A stretch of DNA of 14,327 nucleotides from Bacteroidales bacterium (GTDB lineage: Bacteria; Bacteroidota; Bacteroidia; Bacteroidales; UBA7960). The stretch spans positions 1-14,327 of the forward strand of contig SKTQ01000016.1 of assembly GCA_007122505.1 (NCBI GenBank), given 5' to 3'. Below are positions 1 to 7,194 of this stretch, piece after piece. Position 1 is the first letter of the stretch. Each line of letters opens with the position of its first letter. The notes below the pieces were generated by a model. The model was not told the origin of the DNA and did no database searches. It saw only the letters and a list, made by a program, of their open reading frames with translations. The position numbers were made by a program, and so were the translations under genes.

Positions 1-51
1 ATACAGCTACCGAATAAAATCCGCTCACAGCAAAGAGATTCGGATACCGGT

Positions 52-1533
52 TTAATTCGTTATTTCCCAGCTTGCCCCTTCTTTACCATCCTTAACCCGG
101 ATATTAAGCTTTTGGAGGGCGTCTCTGAGTTTGTCAGAAGTTTCCCAGTCTTTGTTTTGGCGCGCTTGCCGGCGTAGTTCAAGGATGATTTCCATTAAAC
201 CACCAATAACCTCTGTGGAGCTACCGCCTGATTGATCAATATGGCCGTTTAGTCCGAATATTTCGGTTACATAGGTATCGAAGCAGTTTCTCAGGATTTC
301 CAGGTCTGATTGGCTGATTCGCTCTTTGCCGTCGTTCGCTGCATTAATTGTTTTAACGGCGTCAAAAAGATGGGCAATGGCCACCGGGCTATTGAAATCA
401 TCCAGCATAGCTGCCCGGCAAAGCTGAGGCAACCCGGACAAATCAACAGTTGGTGTATCCGATGCTTCGATTTTTTTCAGGGTATCCATGCCTTGCAACA
501 ATCTTTTGAGGCCTTTTTCTGCAGCTTCGAGCGCTTCATTGCTAAAGTCGAGCGTACTTCTGTAATGTGCCTGTAAAATAAAGAACCGGATGGTCATTGG
601 CAGATATGCTCCGGTAAGGGCGTTGTGACCGCCGTCAAAGAATTCACGGAGTGTGATGAAATTTCCCAGTGACTTCCCCATTTTTTGTCCGTTGATGGTG
701 ATCATGTTGTTGTGCATCCAGTATTTTACCGCGTCGTGGCCGAAAGCGGCATTTGACTGTGCAATTTCGCATTCGTGGTGGGGGAAAAGGAGGTCCATAC
801 CGCCACCGTGTATGTCGAATGATTGTCCAAGGTATTTGGCGCTCATGGCGGAGCATTCCAGGTGCCAGCCGGGGAAGCCTTCACCCCAGGGGGATGGCCA
901 GCGCATAATGTGTCCCGGCATCGCCTTTTTCCACAATGCAAAATCGGCGGGATGTTTTTTTTCCTGTTGCCCATCCAGCTCCCTGCTTCCTGTCAACATA
1001 TCTTCAAGTGACCGGCCGCTAAGTTTACCATAATTATAATTTTCATGATAGGATGCCACGTCGAAATATACAGAGCCATTCACTACATAGGCAAAACCTG
1101 CATCCAGAATGGTTTTTACCATTTCTATTTGTTCGATAATATGCCCGGAGGCCCTGGGCTCGATACTGGGTTTCAGCACATTCAAACGATCCATGTCCTG
1201 ATGATAGCGATCTGTGTAATACTGAACCACCTCCATGGGCTCGAGTTGCTCTATGCGCGCTTTTTTCAGAATTTTGTCTTCTCCCTCGTCGGCATCGTTT
1301 TCAAGGTGCCCAACATCGGTAATATTGCGCACGTAACGTACTTTGAATCCCAGGTATTTCAAAAACCGGAAAACCAGATCAAAGGTTACTGCAGGTCTGG
1401 CATGACCGAGGTGTGCGTCACCGTAAACAGTTGGGCCACATACGTACAAGCCGGCAAATGGCGGATTCAGCGGCGCAAAAACTTCCTTTTTGCGGGATAA
1501 AGAGTTATAGATGTGCAATTCAGGGAAAGCCAT
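52..1533 (-). CDS. cysS: Cysteinyl-tRNA synthetase (cysteine--tRNA ligase)
   Basis: This class I aminoacyl-tRNA synthetase charges tRNA-Cys with cysteine in the cytoplasm, using ATP. From the ATG at 1533 it is 493 residues, a normal family length. Visible motifs are the HIGH-type signature HLGH (about residues 41-44) within CGPTVYGDAHLGHARP, and the KMSKS-type loop KMGKS (about 284-288). The expected zinc ligands are Cys32, Cys227, His252 and Glu256, the last two within PHHECE. A DALR-type anticodon-binding region follows (SPVAIAHLFDAV). The frame stays open nine codons further, to 1560, but that extension runs into a promoter-like TACCTTTG at 1558-1565, and the family normally begins close to the motif block, so 1533 is the better start. 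The patatin gene lies upstream on the same strand, 81 bp away. Identification is firm. Confidence 0.97.
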   Translation of the reverse strand: MAFPELHIYNSLSRKKEVFAPLNPPFAGLYVCGPTVYGDAHLGHARPAVTFDLVFRFLKYLGFKVRYVRNITDVGHLENDADEGEDKILKKARIEQLEPMEVVQYYTDRYHQDMDRLNVLKPSIEPRASGHIIEQIEMVKTILDAGFAYVVNGSVYFDVASYHENYNYGKLSGRSLEDMLTGSRELDGQQEKKHPADFALWKKAMPGHIMRWPSPWGEGFPGWHLECSAMSAKYLGQSFDIHGGGMDLLFPHHECEIAQSNAAFGHDAVKYWMHNNMITINGQKMGKSLGNFITLREFFDGGHNALTGAYLPMTIRFFILQAHYRSTLDFSNEALEAAEKGLKRLLQGMDTLKKIEASDTPTVDLSGLPQLCRAAMLDDFNSPVAIAHLFDAVKTINAANDGKERISQSDLEILRNCFDTYVTEIFGLNGHIDQSGGSSTEVIGGLMEIILELRRQARQNKDWETSDKLRDALQKLNIRVKDGKEGASWEITN

Positions 1534-1557
1534 GGTGAATGATTTACTTAGCAGCCG

Positions 1558-1565
1558 CAAAGGTA
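1558..1565 (-). promoter_or_regulatory. Bacteroidota -7 promoter element for cysS
   Basis: Read on the minus strand the site is TACCTTTG, a full match to TAnnTTTG. It lies about 25 bp ahead of the cysS ATG at 1533, giving a short leader. I see no TTTG at the -33 position 19-21 bp upstream, so this is a half-site prediction only. Confidence 0.45.
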
Positions 1566-1614
1566 TAAAACTTTACCGGCATCATACGCTACAGCTTTTG
1601 GAAATGGCTACCGG

Positions 1615-2391
1615 TTAACTTGGAGAATGAGCCTTTGGTGTTTTTTTTAAGACCTCTTTTGCTTTTTTATAACCGATTTCGAATACCTCTTCTGCACTTT
1701 CAAGGTCGAGGATGCCGAATTTTTCCAGCTCTTCAGGTTCAATATACATGTGGCATTTGTCTTTTCTGCTTTCGGCATGGTTTCGCATAGACAGATGAAA
1801 CGACCGGATGGCAATGGTTTTCAGATTGCTGATTTTATCTTCTTTACCAACAGGGTTTACATTGATACCGATGATCGTTTCGCATTTGTCTAACAGTGCT
1901 TCCACAGGAAAGTTATTCACGATACCTCCATCCAGATACTGGCACCCATCAATTTCGACCGGTGGAAAAACGATGGGGATAGAAGAGGATGCCTTGATGG
2001 CCTGTATAAGGTCTCCTTTGTCGAATTGGGTATATTCAACCGTATTGATATTCACAGCATGAATAATCAGCGGAATTTCGAGGTCTTCAATACGTTTGGC
2101 TTTCAATGATTTTTTTAATACACGTTCGAAGCCGGTCATTTTCAGGAGACCGGTTCGCGGTATCATCAGTTGCAAAAACCCCAGGAGGTTTTTGCTGATC
2201 AGGGCTTTAAGAGCCGTTTCCGCTCCCTGGCCGTCGGCATAGAGTGCGCCAACAATACTTCCGGCACTTACACCGGAAATGATTTCAGGTTTGATCCCTT
2301 CTTCTTCAAGGGCTTTGATGGCACCAAGGTGAGCGAAACCCCTGGTTCCGCCTCCACTGAGTACGAGTCCGTATTTGTACTTTTTTCCCAT
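1615..2391 (-). CDS. Patatin-like phospholipase / lipid acyl hydrolase
   Basis: This 258-residue single-domain serine hydrolase of the patatin family (RssA/NTE-type) is expected to deacylate phospholipids or other acyl esters. The Ser-Asp dyad is intact. The oxyanion-hole glycines are in GGGTRG (residues 13-18), the nucleophile elbow is GVSAGS with Ser42, and the catalytic Asp154 is in LDGGIVNNFPV. No signal peptide is seen (start MGKKYKYGLVLSGGG), so it probably acts in the cytoplasm or at the inner membrane face. It is the short form of the family, with no cyclic-nucleotide or surface-antigen domain. It starts at 2391, immediately ahead of the first beta strand, and a good minus-strand promoter lies at 2466-2497. 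cysS follows on the same strand after 81 bp, but has its own promoter-like site. The substrate cannot be read from the sequence. Confidence 0.9.
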   Translation of the reverse strand: MGKKYKYGLVLSGGGTRGFAHLGAIKALEEEGIKPEIISGVSAGSIVGALYADGQGAETALKALISKNLLGFLQLMIPRTGLLKMTGFERVLKKSLKAKRIEDLEIPLIIHAVNINTVEYTQFDKGDLIQAIKASSSIPIVFPPVEIDGCQYLDGGIVNNFPVEALLDKCETIIGINVNPVGKEDKISNLKTIAIRSFHLSMRNHAESRKDKCHMYIEPEELEKFGILDLESAEEVFEIGYKKAKEVLKKTPKAHSPS

Positions 2392-2465
2392 GAATATGAT
2401 TATTTAATGAATGATTAGCGCTTTGAATTCACACAAATAAAATAAATCATTCATCCGTTATTTTC

Positions 2466-2497
2466 CAAATATAAAGAATATGATCCAGGATTGCAAG
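2466..2497 (-). promoter_or_regulatory. Bacteroidota-type promoter for the patatin gene
   Basis: On the minus strand a -33-like CTTG (2497-2494; consensus TTTG) is separated by 20 bp from TATATTTG (2473-2466), a full match to the -7 consensus TAnnTTTG. Transcription would begin near 2460, leaving a leader of about 70 nt before the ATG at 2391. Confidence 0.55.
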
Positions 2498-2568
2498 GAA
2501 ACGTATGATTTCCTTTAAGGTCCATAAAACAAAGGAAGTTTATTGAGCGTTACAGATGAAGAAAATGC

Positions 2569-2599
2569 TTTGCCATCCCGGATTATTTTTTTATATTTG
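2569..2599 (+). promoter_or_regulatory. Full-consensus Bacteroidota promoter for the Met-rich exported protein
   Basis: TTTG at 2569-2572 is followed after 19 bp by TATATTTG at 2592-2599, matching both consensus elements and their spacing. The element falls inside the longest reading of the downstream frame (ATG at 2556). That argues for the later ATG at 2619, with a leader of only about 10-15 nt. The region is divergent with the patatin promoter, about 70 bp away. Confidence 0.7.
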
Positions 2600-2618
2600 T
2601 AGTGCAAACCATAAAGTC

Positions 2619-3284
2619 ATGAAAGCACGAAACATCATTGCCGTTTTTTTTCTATCCATATTCATTTTTATCGGATCATCGCTGATCGCGCAGGATGATT
2701 CCCATTCATTGTTTCATGAAAGGGAAGGGCTTTTCGACCCAACTCCCCGTATGTCGATGCAACTGGGCAGCAGTTTTTCTACCGGTTGGTGGGGTGGAAA
2801 CATGTTTCTCCACTCATTGGCGCCCCGGATGAACTGGGACATGAGTCAGAACTTCCATCTTGAAGTGGGTACGATATTTTCTACCGCCAGAATGAACACC
2901 ATGGAGGGCATGTATTTATTCGGTCCGCACTTTGGAGATGGAGGGAGTATGCTGAGCAGCAACCCGGGATCGATGTTTTCATCCACGGTATATGCAGCAG
3001 GAGCATATCGTGTTAATCCGCGTCTGAGTCTTATCGGAGCCACATGGTTTGAACGGATCGACCATGATTACCGGGGAGGAACCCCATTGAATCCTTATGC
3101 GATGCAACAAAATCTGCAAGGCATGATGCTTGGTTTTGACTACCGTGTTTCAGATAATTTTCGTTTTGGGGCTGAAGTAAGTTTTTCAACAGGCTATAAC
3201 CCTTTTTCGAACATGCAAATGCAGCGTGAACCTTTCGGTAGCCTTTACAACCCCATGCCATTCCATCGCCAAGGCAGATGGTAA
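2619..3284 (+). CDS. Secreted or outer-membrane Met-rich protein of unknown function
   Basis: The protein is 221 residues from the ATG at 2619. It opens with a clear Sec signal peptide: MKAR, a long hydrophobic core (IIAVFFLSIFIFIGSSLIA) and probable cleavage after about residue 24-25 (SLIAQ|DDS). The mature part has alternating polar/aromatic stretches, for example around FHLEVGTIF, SLIGATWFER, MLGFDYRV and FRFGAEVSF, resembling short beta-hairpin strands of an outer-membrane barrel. It holds about 16 Met residues in roughly 197 and ends in RQGRW. I do not recognise a named family. An earlier ATG at 2556 is in frame but overlaps the promoter. The gene is monocistronic; a hairpin terminator lies 146 bp past the stop. 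A small beta-barrel is my inference from strand pattern and signal peptide only. Confidence 0.8.
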   Translation: MKARNIIAVFFLSIFIFIGSSLIAQDDSHSLFHEREGLFDPTPRMSMQLGSSFSTGWWGGNMFLHSLAPRMNWDMSQNFHLEVGTIFSTARMNTMEGMYLFGPHFGDGGSMLSSNPGSMFSSTVYAAGAYRVNPRLSLIGATWFERIDHDYRGGTPLNPYAMQQNLQGMMLGFDYRVSDNFRFGAEVSFSTGYNPFSNMQMQREPFGSLYNPMPFHRQGRW

Positions 3285-3429
3285 TGTTAAAAAAAAAACA
3301 CCAAAATATTTGCAAATCTTCTTTTATTTTTTTACTTTTAGGCACTATTCGAAACGAATTTAGCTTTCTATAGTTTTGGATAGTTTTGTTTATTGGTTAA
3401 TGTTGTTTTTGTTTTGGTGGTAGAAAGTT

Positions 3430-3466
3430 GCAAAAGGTGCCTTTAATCAGGCACCTTTTGCTTTTT
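3430..3466 (+). terminator. Rho-independent terminator between convergent genes
   Basis: A perfect 12-bp inverted repeat (GCAAAAGGTGCC at 3430-3441 and its complement at 3450-3461) encloses an 8-nt loop and is followed by five T residues (3462-3466). It serves the plus-strand gene ending at 3284. It also lies just beyond the minus-strand radical SAM stop at 3489, though the T-tract on that side (AACTTTCT) is weaker. Confidence 0.85.
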
Positions 3467-3488
3467 GCAGAATTTCCAAATCCTTTTT

Positions 3489-4553
3489 TTACTGCATTTG
3501 CAGGCGAAGGTTTGTAAGTCCGGCACCACGGGCTATACTTACCACGTTGTTGTATTCCGACCGGGTGATCCGGCGTGCAATCTCGGGATAATCGAAAGCC
3601 TTAAACATTGGTGTATATTGCGACATGATATTGACGTAGGTATCTTTGGGGAGATTATTTGCGATCCATCTCATTACCCTGTCGCTTCTTGCCACATTTT
3701 GCGGCATCACCAGGTGACGAATCATCAGTCCGCTATTCATGAGTCCGGTATCTGGGTCGGGGTCGGCAACGCCAACCTGTCTGTTCATTTCAATCATTGC
3801 TTTTTCTGCTACTTCAGGGTAACAAACCGCGCCCGGCGAATATTTATCGGCTGCTTCCGGATCCGCATATTTGAAATCCGCGAGGTAAATATCAACAATA
3901 CCATCCAGAAATTCCAATACTTCAACTTTTTCCCATCCGCTGGTGTTGTAAACCAGTGGGATCCTCAAGCCTGCAGGCACGGCCCGGTCGAGTGCCATCA
4001 GGATATGGGGTATATAATGGGAAGGACTTACGATGTTGATATTATGACACCCACGTCGCTGAAGCAGCAGCATCATATCGGCCAGCTGCCTGATGCTGTA
4101 TACACGGCCATGTCCCAGCTGGCTGACCTCGTAATTGATGCAAAACACACAAAGCATGGAGCAATTGGTAAAAAAGATGGTTCCTGATCCGTTTCTTCCC
4201 ACCAGCTCCCTTTCTTCACCAAAGTGGGCGCTGGCAGAAGAGATCTCCAGGTCGCTGTTTGCCTTGCAATCGCCTCGCTGACCTCTCAACCTGTCGGTTT
4301 CACAATCGCGGGGACACAAATCACAGCTTCGCATCCGCTCATACAAAATCTCTGCACGGGCTTTTAGTTCGCCCGATTGCTGCGCTTCAACATATTTTGG
4401 CACATAGTGTGATTTCTCTTTCAGCATGTTGTGTTTATTTGATGTAAGAGCAGCATGTGAATAAACTGACTGCAGAAATAAATTATTTGCCAAGGTCGCG
4501 CCTCCGGCTGCAGCCATGGTACGCAAAAACTTCCTCCGGTTGTGCTTATACAT
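3489..4553 (-). CDS. Radical SAM protein, PflX/PFL-activase-like, with predicted Tat signal
   Basis: The 354-residue protein belongs to the radical SAM superfamily and resembles the PflX (COG1313) group. The [4Fe-4S]-binding CxxxCxxC is CSMLCVFC (Cys131, 135, 138). Ahead of it is a second Cys cluster typical of this group, CDLCPRDC...GDC (Cys77, 80, 84, 96), which may bind metal. From the ATG at 4553 the N-terminus is MYKHNRRKFLRT followed by an Ala/Gly-rich, mildly hydrophobic stretch. This is a good match to a twin-arginine (Tat) signal (RR at residues 6-7), which would export the folded protein to the periplasm. The frame extends upstream to 4670 without support. An internal ATG at 4427 would give a cytosolic 312-residue form. 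It stands alone, with no partner glycyl-radical enzyme in the window, so its substrate is unknown. Confidence 0.85.
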   Translation of the reverse strand: MYKHNRRKFLRTMAAAGGATLANNLFLQSVYSHAALTSNKHNMLKEKSHYVPKYVEAQQSGELKARAEILYERMRSCDLCPRDCETDRLRGQRGDCKANSDLEISSASAHFGEERELVGRNGSGTIFFTNCSMLCVFCINYEVSQLGHGRVYSIRQLADMMLLLQRRGCHNINIVSPSHYIPHILMALDRAVPAGLRIPLVYNTSGWEKVEVLEFLDGIVDIYLADFKYADPEAADKYSPGAVCYPEVAEKAMIEMNRQVGVADPDPDTGLMNSGLMIRHLVMPQNVARSDRVMRWIANNLPKDTYVNIMSQYTPMFKAFDYPEIARRITRSEYNNVVSIARGAGLTNLRLQMQ

Positions 4554-4732
4554 GGTTATTTTAATTTTGTCTAAATTAAAAAATTGACAATCAACAACTA
4601 ACAAGACTCTAAAGGTACGAAAAAGCAATAAAAAAAATTGTGTTACCCCATTAAACAATTTGCTGAGCAAATTCCTTGGATACTTTTAGAAGAGTTCCAT
4701 TTCGTGCAATGGTATACCAAATCACAAAAAAA

Positions 4733-4764
4733 GTTGTATAAACCAAAATAACTAAGTACATTTA
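4733..4764 (+). promoter_or_regulatory. Probable promoter for the DHOD-like gene
   Basis: GTTG (4733-4736, one mismatch to TTTG) lies 20 bp before TACATTTA (4757-4764, one mismatch to TAnnTTTG). The predicted start near 4770 gives a leader of about 30 nt. The gene also has an AGGGAG Shine-Dalgarno-like sequence at 4787-4792, seven bases before its ATG. Confidence 0.45.
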
Positions 4765-4799
4765 TTGCCTGAAATCATTAACCAAAAGGGAGACATTAT

Positions 4800-5813
4800 A
4801 TGGCAAATTTATCAACAACTTACATGGGGCTGGAGCTGAAGAATCCACTGATCGTTGGTGCATGTAATCTGAGCATGGAAACAGATCTGGCAAAAAAAAT
4901 GGAGGATGCGGGTGCATCCGCGATAGTTTTCAAATCACTGTTTGAAGAACAGATCAACCTGGAAAGCATTCAGATGGAGGAGGAGTTGAATGAATATATT
5001 GAACGTCATGCAGAGATGATCAGCCTGTTTCCGGGAATTAAGCATGCCGGACCGGAAGAACACCTGGACAAGCTTTCCAGAATAAAAGAAGCATTAGGGA
5101 TTCCTCTTATCGGCAGCCTGAACTGTATCAACGCTGACACATGGGTGGAATATGCCATTGAGATGGAAAAAACAGGCGTTGATGCACTTGAATTAAACTT
5201 CTACGCCAATCCTGGTGATTTTGGAAAAACTTCCATGGATATCGAAGAGGAGCAGATTCAAATTCTGCAAAATGTGAAGAAAAAAATAAGCATTCCCATC
5301 AGCGTAAAGCTAAGTCCTTTTTATTCCAATACATTACAATTTATAAGCAGGCTAGACAAAGAAGGGGTGGATGCTTTTGTTTTGTTTAACCGGTTGTTCC
5401 AGCCGGATATCAATATCACCAAGCAGGATCATGACTTCCCGTTTAATTTGAGTCAACCGGCAGACTATCGCCTCCCATTGCGTTTTGCAGGATTGCTATA
5501 CAAGGAGGTTAACGGAAGCATATGTGGAAACACCGGAATCTTCTCAGGTGAAGACATGGTAAAAATGTTGCTGGCGGGCGCCGATTGTGTTCAGGTGGTG
5601 AGTGCCATTTACAGGCACAAGATTCCCCATCTTACACAAATGATTGAAGAACTTGCAACCTGGATGGACAACAAAGGTTTCGGCAAGCTGGATGATTTCC
5701 GAGGAAAGCTTTCCAAAGCCAATGTCAAGGATCCTTATGCCTATCAGCGCGCCCAGTACGTTGACTTATTGATGAAGCCCTTTGACCTGCTGAAAAAATA
5801 TCCGCAGGTATAG
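4800..5813 (+). CDS. Dihydroorotate dehydrogenase-like flavoprotein
   Basis: This 337-residue TIM-barrel protein is of the class 1 DHOD (PyrD-like) fold, which binds FMN. Recognisable elements are the N-terminal strand with NPLIVGACNLS, Lys45 in VFKS (matching the FMN-contacting Lys of DHODs), ELNFYANPG (131-139), VKLSPFYSN (169-177) and a C-terminal phosphate-binding part (GNTGIFSGEDMV...GADCVQVVSA, about 243-269). The loop that reads NLSCPN or NISSPN in true DHODs reads NFYANP here, so the catalytic Cys/Ser position appears to be Ala136. It is therefore better called DHOD-like than pyrD. No pyrimidine-synthesis gene or electron-transfer subunit is adjacent. The ATG at 4800 has an AGGGAG ribosome-binding site and is the only sensible start. 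The gene ends shortly before a strong hairpin terminator. Confidence 0.88.
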   Translation: MANLSTTYMGLELKNPLIVGACNLSMETDLAKKMEDAGASAIVFKSLFEEQINLESIQMEEELNEYIERHAEMISLFPGIKHAGPEEHLDKLSRIKEALGIPLIGSLNCINADTWVEYAIEMEKTGVDALELNFYANPGDFGKTSMDIEEEQIQILQNVKKKISIPISVKLSPFYSNTLQFISRLDKEGVDAFVLFNRLFQPDINITKQDHDFPFNLSQPADYRLPLRFAGLLYKEVNGSICGNTGIFSGEDMVKMLLAGADCVQVVSAIYRHKIPHLTQMIEELATWMDNKGFGKLDDFRGKLSKANVKDPYAYQRAQYVDLLMKPFDLLKKYPQV

Positions 5814-5860
5814 CATTAATGGCATAAATTGCCCGGCATTTCTTTTTCCGGTCAAAAAGC

Positions 5861-5897
5861 AAAAAGGCAAACCTGCCGGTGCAGGTTTGCCTTTTTT
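5861..5897. terminator. Bidirectional hairpin terminator between DHOD-like gene and ackA
   Basis: A perfect 16-bp inverted repeat (AAAAAGGCAAACCTGC at 5861-5876 and its complement at 5881-5896) with a CGGT tetraloop is flanked by A on the left and T on the right, so each strand gives a GC-rich stem plus a U-run. It sits between the convergent stops at 5813 (plus) and 5927 (minus). Confidence 0.9.
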
Positions 5898-5926
5898 AAC
5901 CGGTTTTGCCGACCGGCTTACATAAT

Positions 5927-7153
5927 TTATATTTCTTCGTTGTTGTCGTGCTGTGTTACAACCCTAAGGGTGTCATGGGCGATCACAAGTTCTTCGTTGG
6001 TAGGAACTACCATCACCTTCACCCTGGATTCGTGTTTGGAGATCATCTCCAGTTTTCCGCGAAGGCCGGTATTTTTTTCTACATCGAAGACCACACCGAG
6101 GAACTCCAGGTTTTTGCAGATTTCTTCCCGCGTTTCCGGGCCATTTTCTCCAACACCGCCGGTAAAAATGATCAGATCCACACCGCCCATTGCTGCCGCA
6201 TAGGCTCCAATGTACTTGATAATGCGGTAGAAATACATGTCGAGGGCCAGCTGTGCTCTTTTGTTTCCTTCTTTCCATGCAGCATTTTCAATGTCGCGCA
6301 TGTCGTAGGATATGCCGCTCACACCAAGCACACCACTTTTTTTGTTGATGAGGTTATTGGCTTCTTCGACGCTCAGACCTTTTTTGTTCATGATAAAAAG
6401 GAGTGCCCCAAGGTCAAGGTCACCTGTACGTGTTCCCATGACCAAACCTTCTACGGGTGTGAGGCCCATGGAAGTATCTACAGATTTGCCGTTTTTAATG
6501 GCAGCGACGGAGGCACCGTTTCCAAGGTGGCAGGTGATGGCGCGCACATGGTCTTTGCGCATAAACAAGGCATCGCAGGCTTTTTCAAAAACATATTTGT
6601 GGCTTGTTCCGTGGAATCCATATCTCCTGATCTTGTCATCCTCATACAGTTCATAAGGCAAAGCATACATATATGCATGGGGTGGGATGGTCTGATGAAA
6701 GGCGGTATCAAACACGGCAACCTGCGGTACTGTCGGCACCAGTTTTTCCATGGAAACGATCCCTTTCAGGTTTGCGGGGTTGTGCAGGGGTGCAAGATCA
6801 ATCACCTCTTCAATATTCTTTTTAACGTCGTCGGTAATGAGCGCGCTGGCACTGAATTTTTCGCCTCCATGGGCCACCCGGTGGCCTACGGCCAAAATAT
6901 CGTTGACACTCTCAATAACGCCGTGATTGGGGTCAAGCAACGCTTTTAATATGAGGTTTATCCCCGTTTCATGATTCTTTACATCCTGAATCAGCATATA
7001 GGGGTCTTTGCCTTTGGGTTGATGTTTGAATTCGCTGTCTTTCAGGCCAACTCTTTCGAGCAGTCCTTTGGCCAGCAGCTCTGCGTTGTTGGCCATGTCA
7101 ATCAGTTGATACTTTATGGAAGAACTTCCACAATTGAGAACCAGGATTTTCAT
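5927..7153 (-). CDS. ackA: Acetate kinase
   Basis: The enzyme reversibly converts acetyl phosphate and ADP to acetate and ATP in the cytoplasm. It completes the Pta-AckA route of substrate-level phosphorylation, or runs in reverse to activate acetate. The 408-residue length is typical of the ASKHA-fold family. Expected active-site residues are all in place: Asn7 in LNCGSSSIKY, Arg92 in HRVAHGG, Asp149 in FDTAFH, His181 in GFHGTSH, Arg242 in MGTRTGD and Glu387 in PTNEEL. The phosphate-binding loops HLGNGAS and FTGGVGENG are present. It begins 41 bp downstream of the pta stop, with no recognisable promoter in the gap and no Shine-Dalgarno, so it is probably cotranscribed with pta. The bidirectional hairpin at 5861-5897 ends the operon. 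Identification is firm. Confidence 0.98.
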   Translation of the reverse strand: MKILVLNCGSSSIKYQLIDMANNAELLAKGLLERVGLKDSEFKHQPKGKDPYMLIQDVKNHETGINLILKALLDPNHGVIESVNDILAVGHRVAHGGEKFSASALITDDVKKNIEEVIDLAPLHNPANLKGIVSMEKLVPTVPQVAVFDTAFHQTIPPHAYMYALPYELYEDDKIRRYGFHGTSHKYVFEKACDALFMRKDHVRAITCHLGNGASVAAIKNGKSVDTSMGLTPVEGLVMGTRTGDLDLGALLFIMNKKGLSVEEANNLINKKSGVLGVSGISYDMRDIENAAWKEGNKRAQLALDMYFYRIIKYIGAYAAAMGGVDLIIFTGGVGENGPETREEICKNLEFLGVVFDVEKNTGLRGKLEMISKHESRVKVMVVPTNEELVIAHDTLRVVTQHDNNEEI

Positions 7154-7194
7154 CTGTTTTTGAGTATTTAAATAATGATGTGTGTTTTAAAATT

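Noticed and set aside
1..51. CCGAAT (10-15) and ATTCGG (39-44) as a possible cysS terminator
   Set aside because: Only six paired bases around a 23-base loop and no U-run on the minus strand; too weak to call.
3465..4187. Plus-strand open frame opposite the radical SAM gene
   Set aside because: It starts within the terminator and runs antisense to conserved radical SAM sequence; no coding signature.
5906..6949. Plus-strand open frame (347 codons) opposite ackA
   Set aside because: It is a shadow of acetate kinase, whose active-site residues are all present on the other strand. The frame's translation is Cys/His/Phe-rich and resembles no family.
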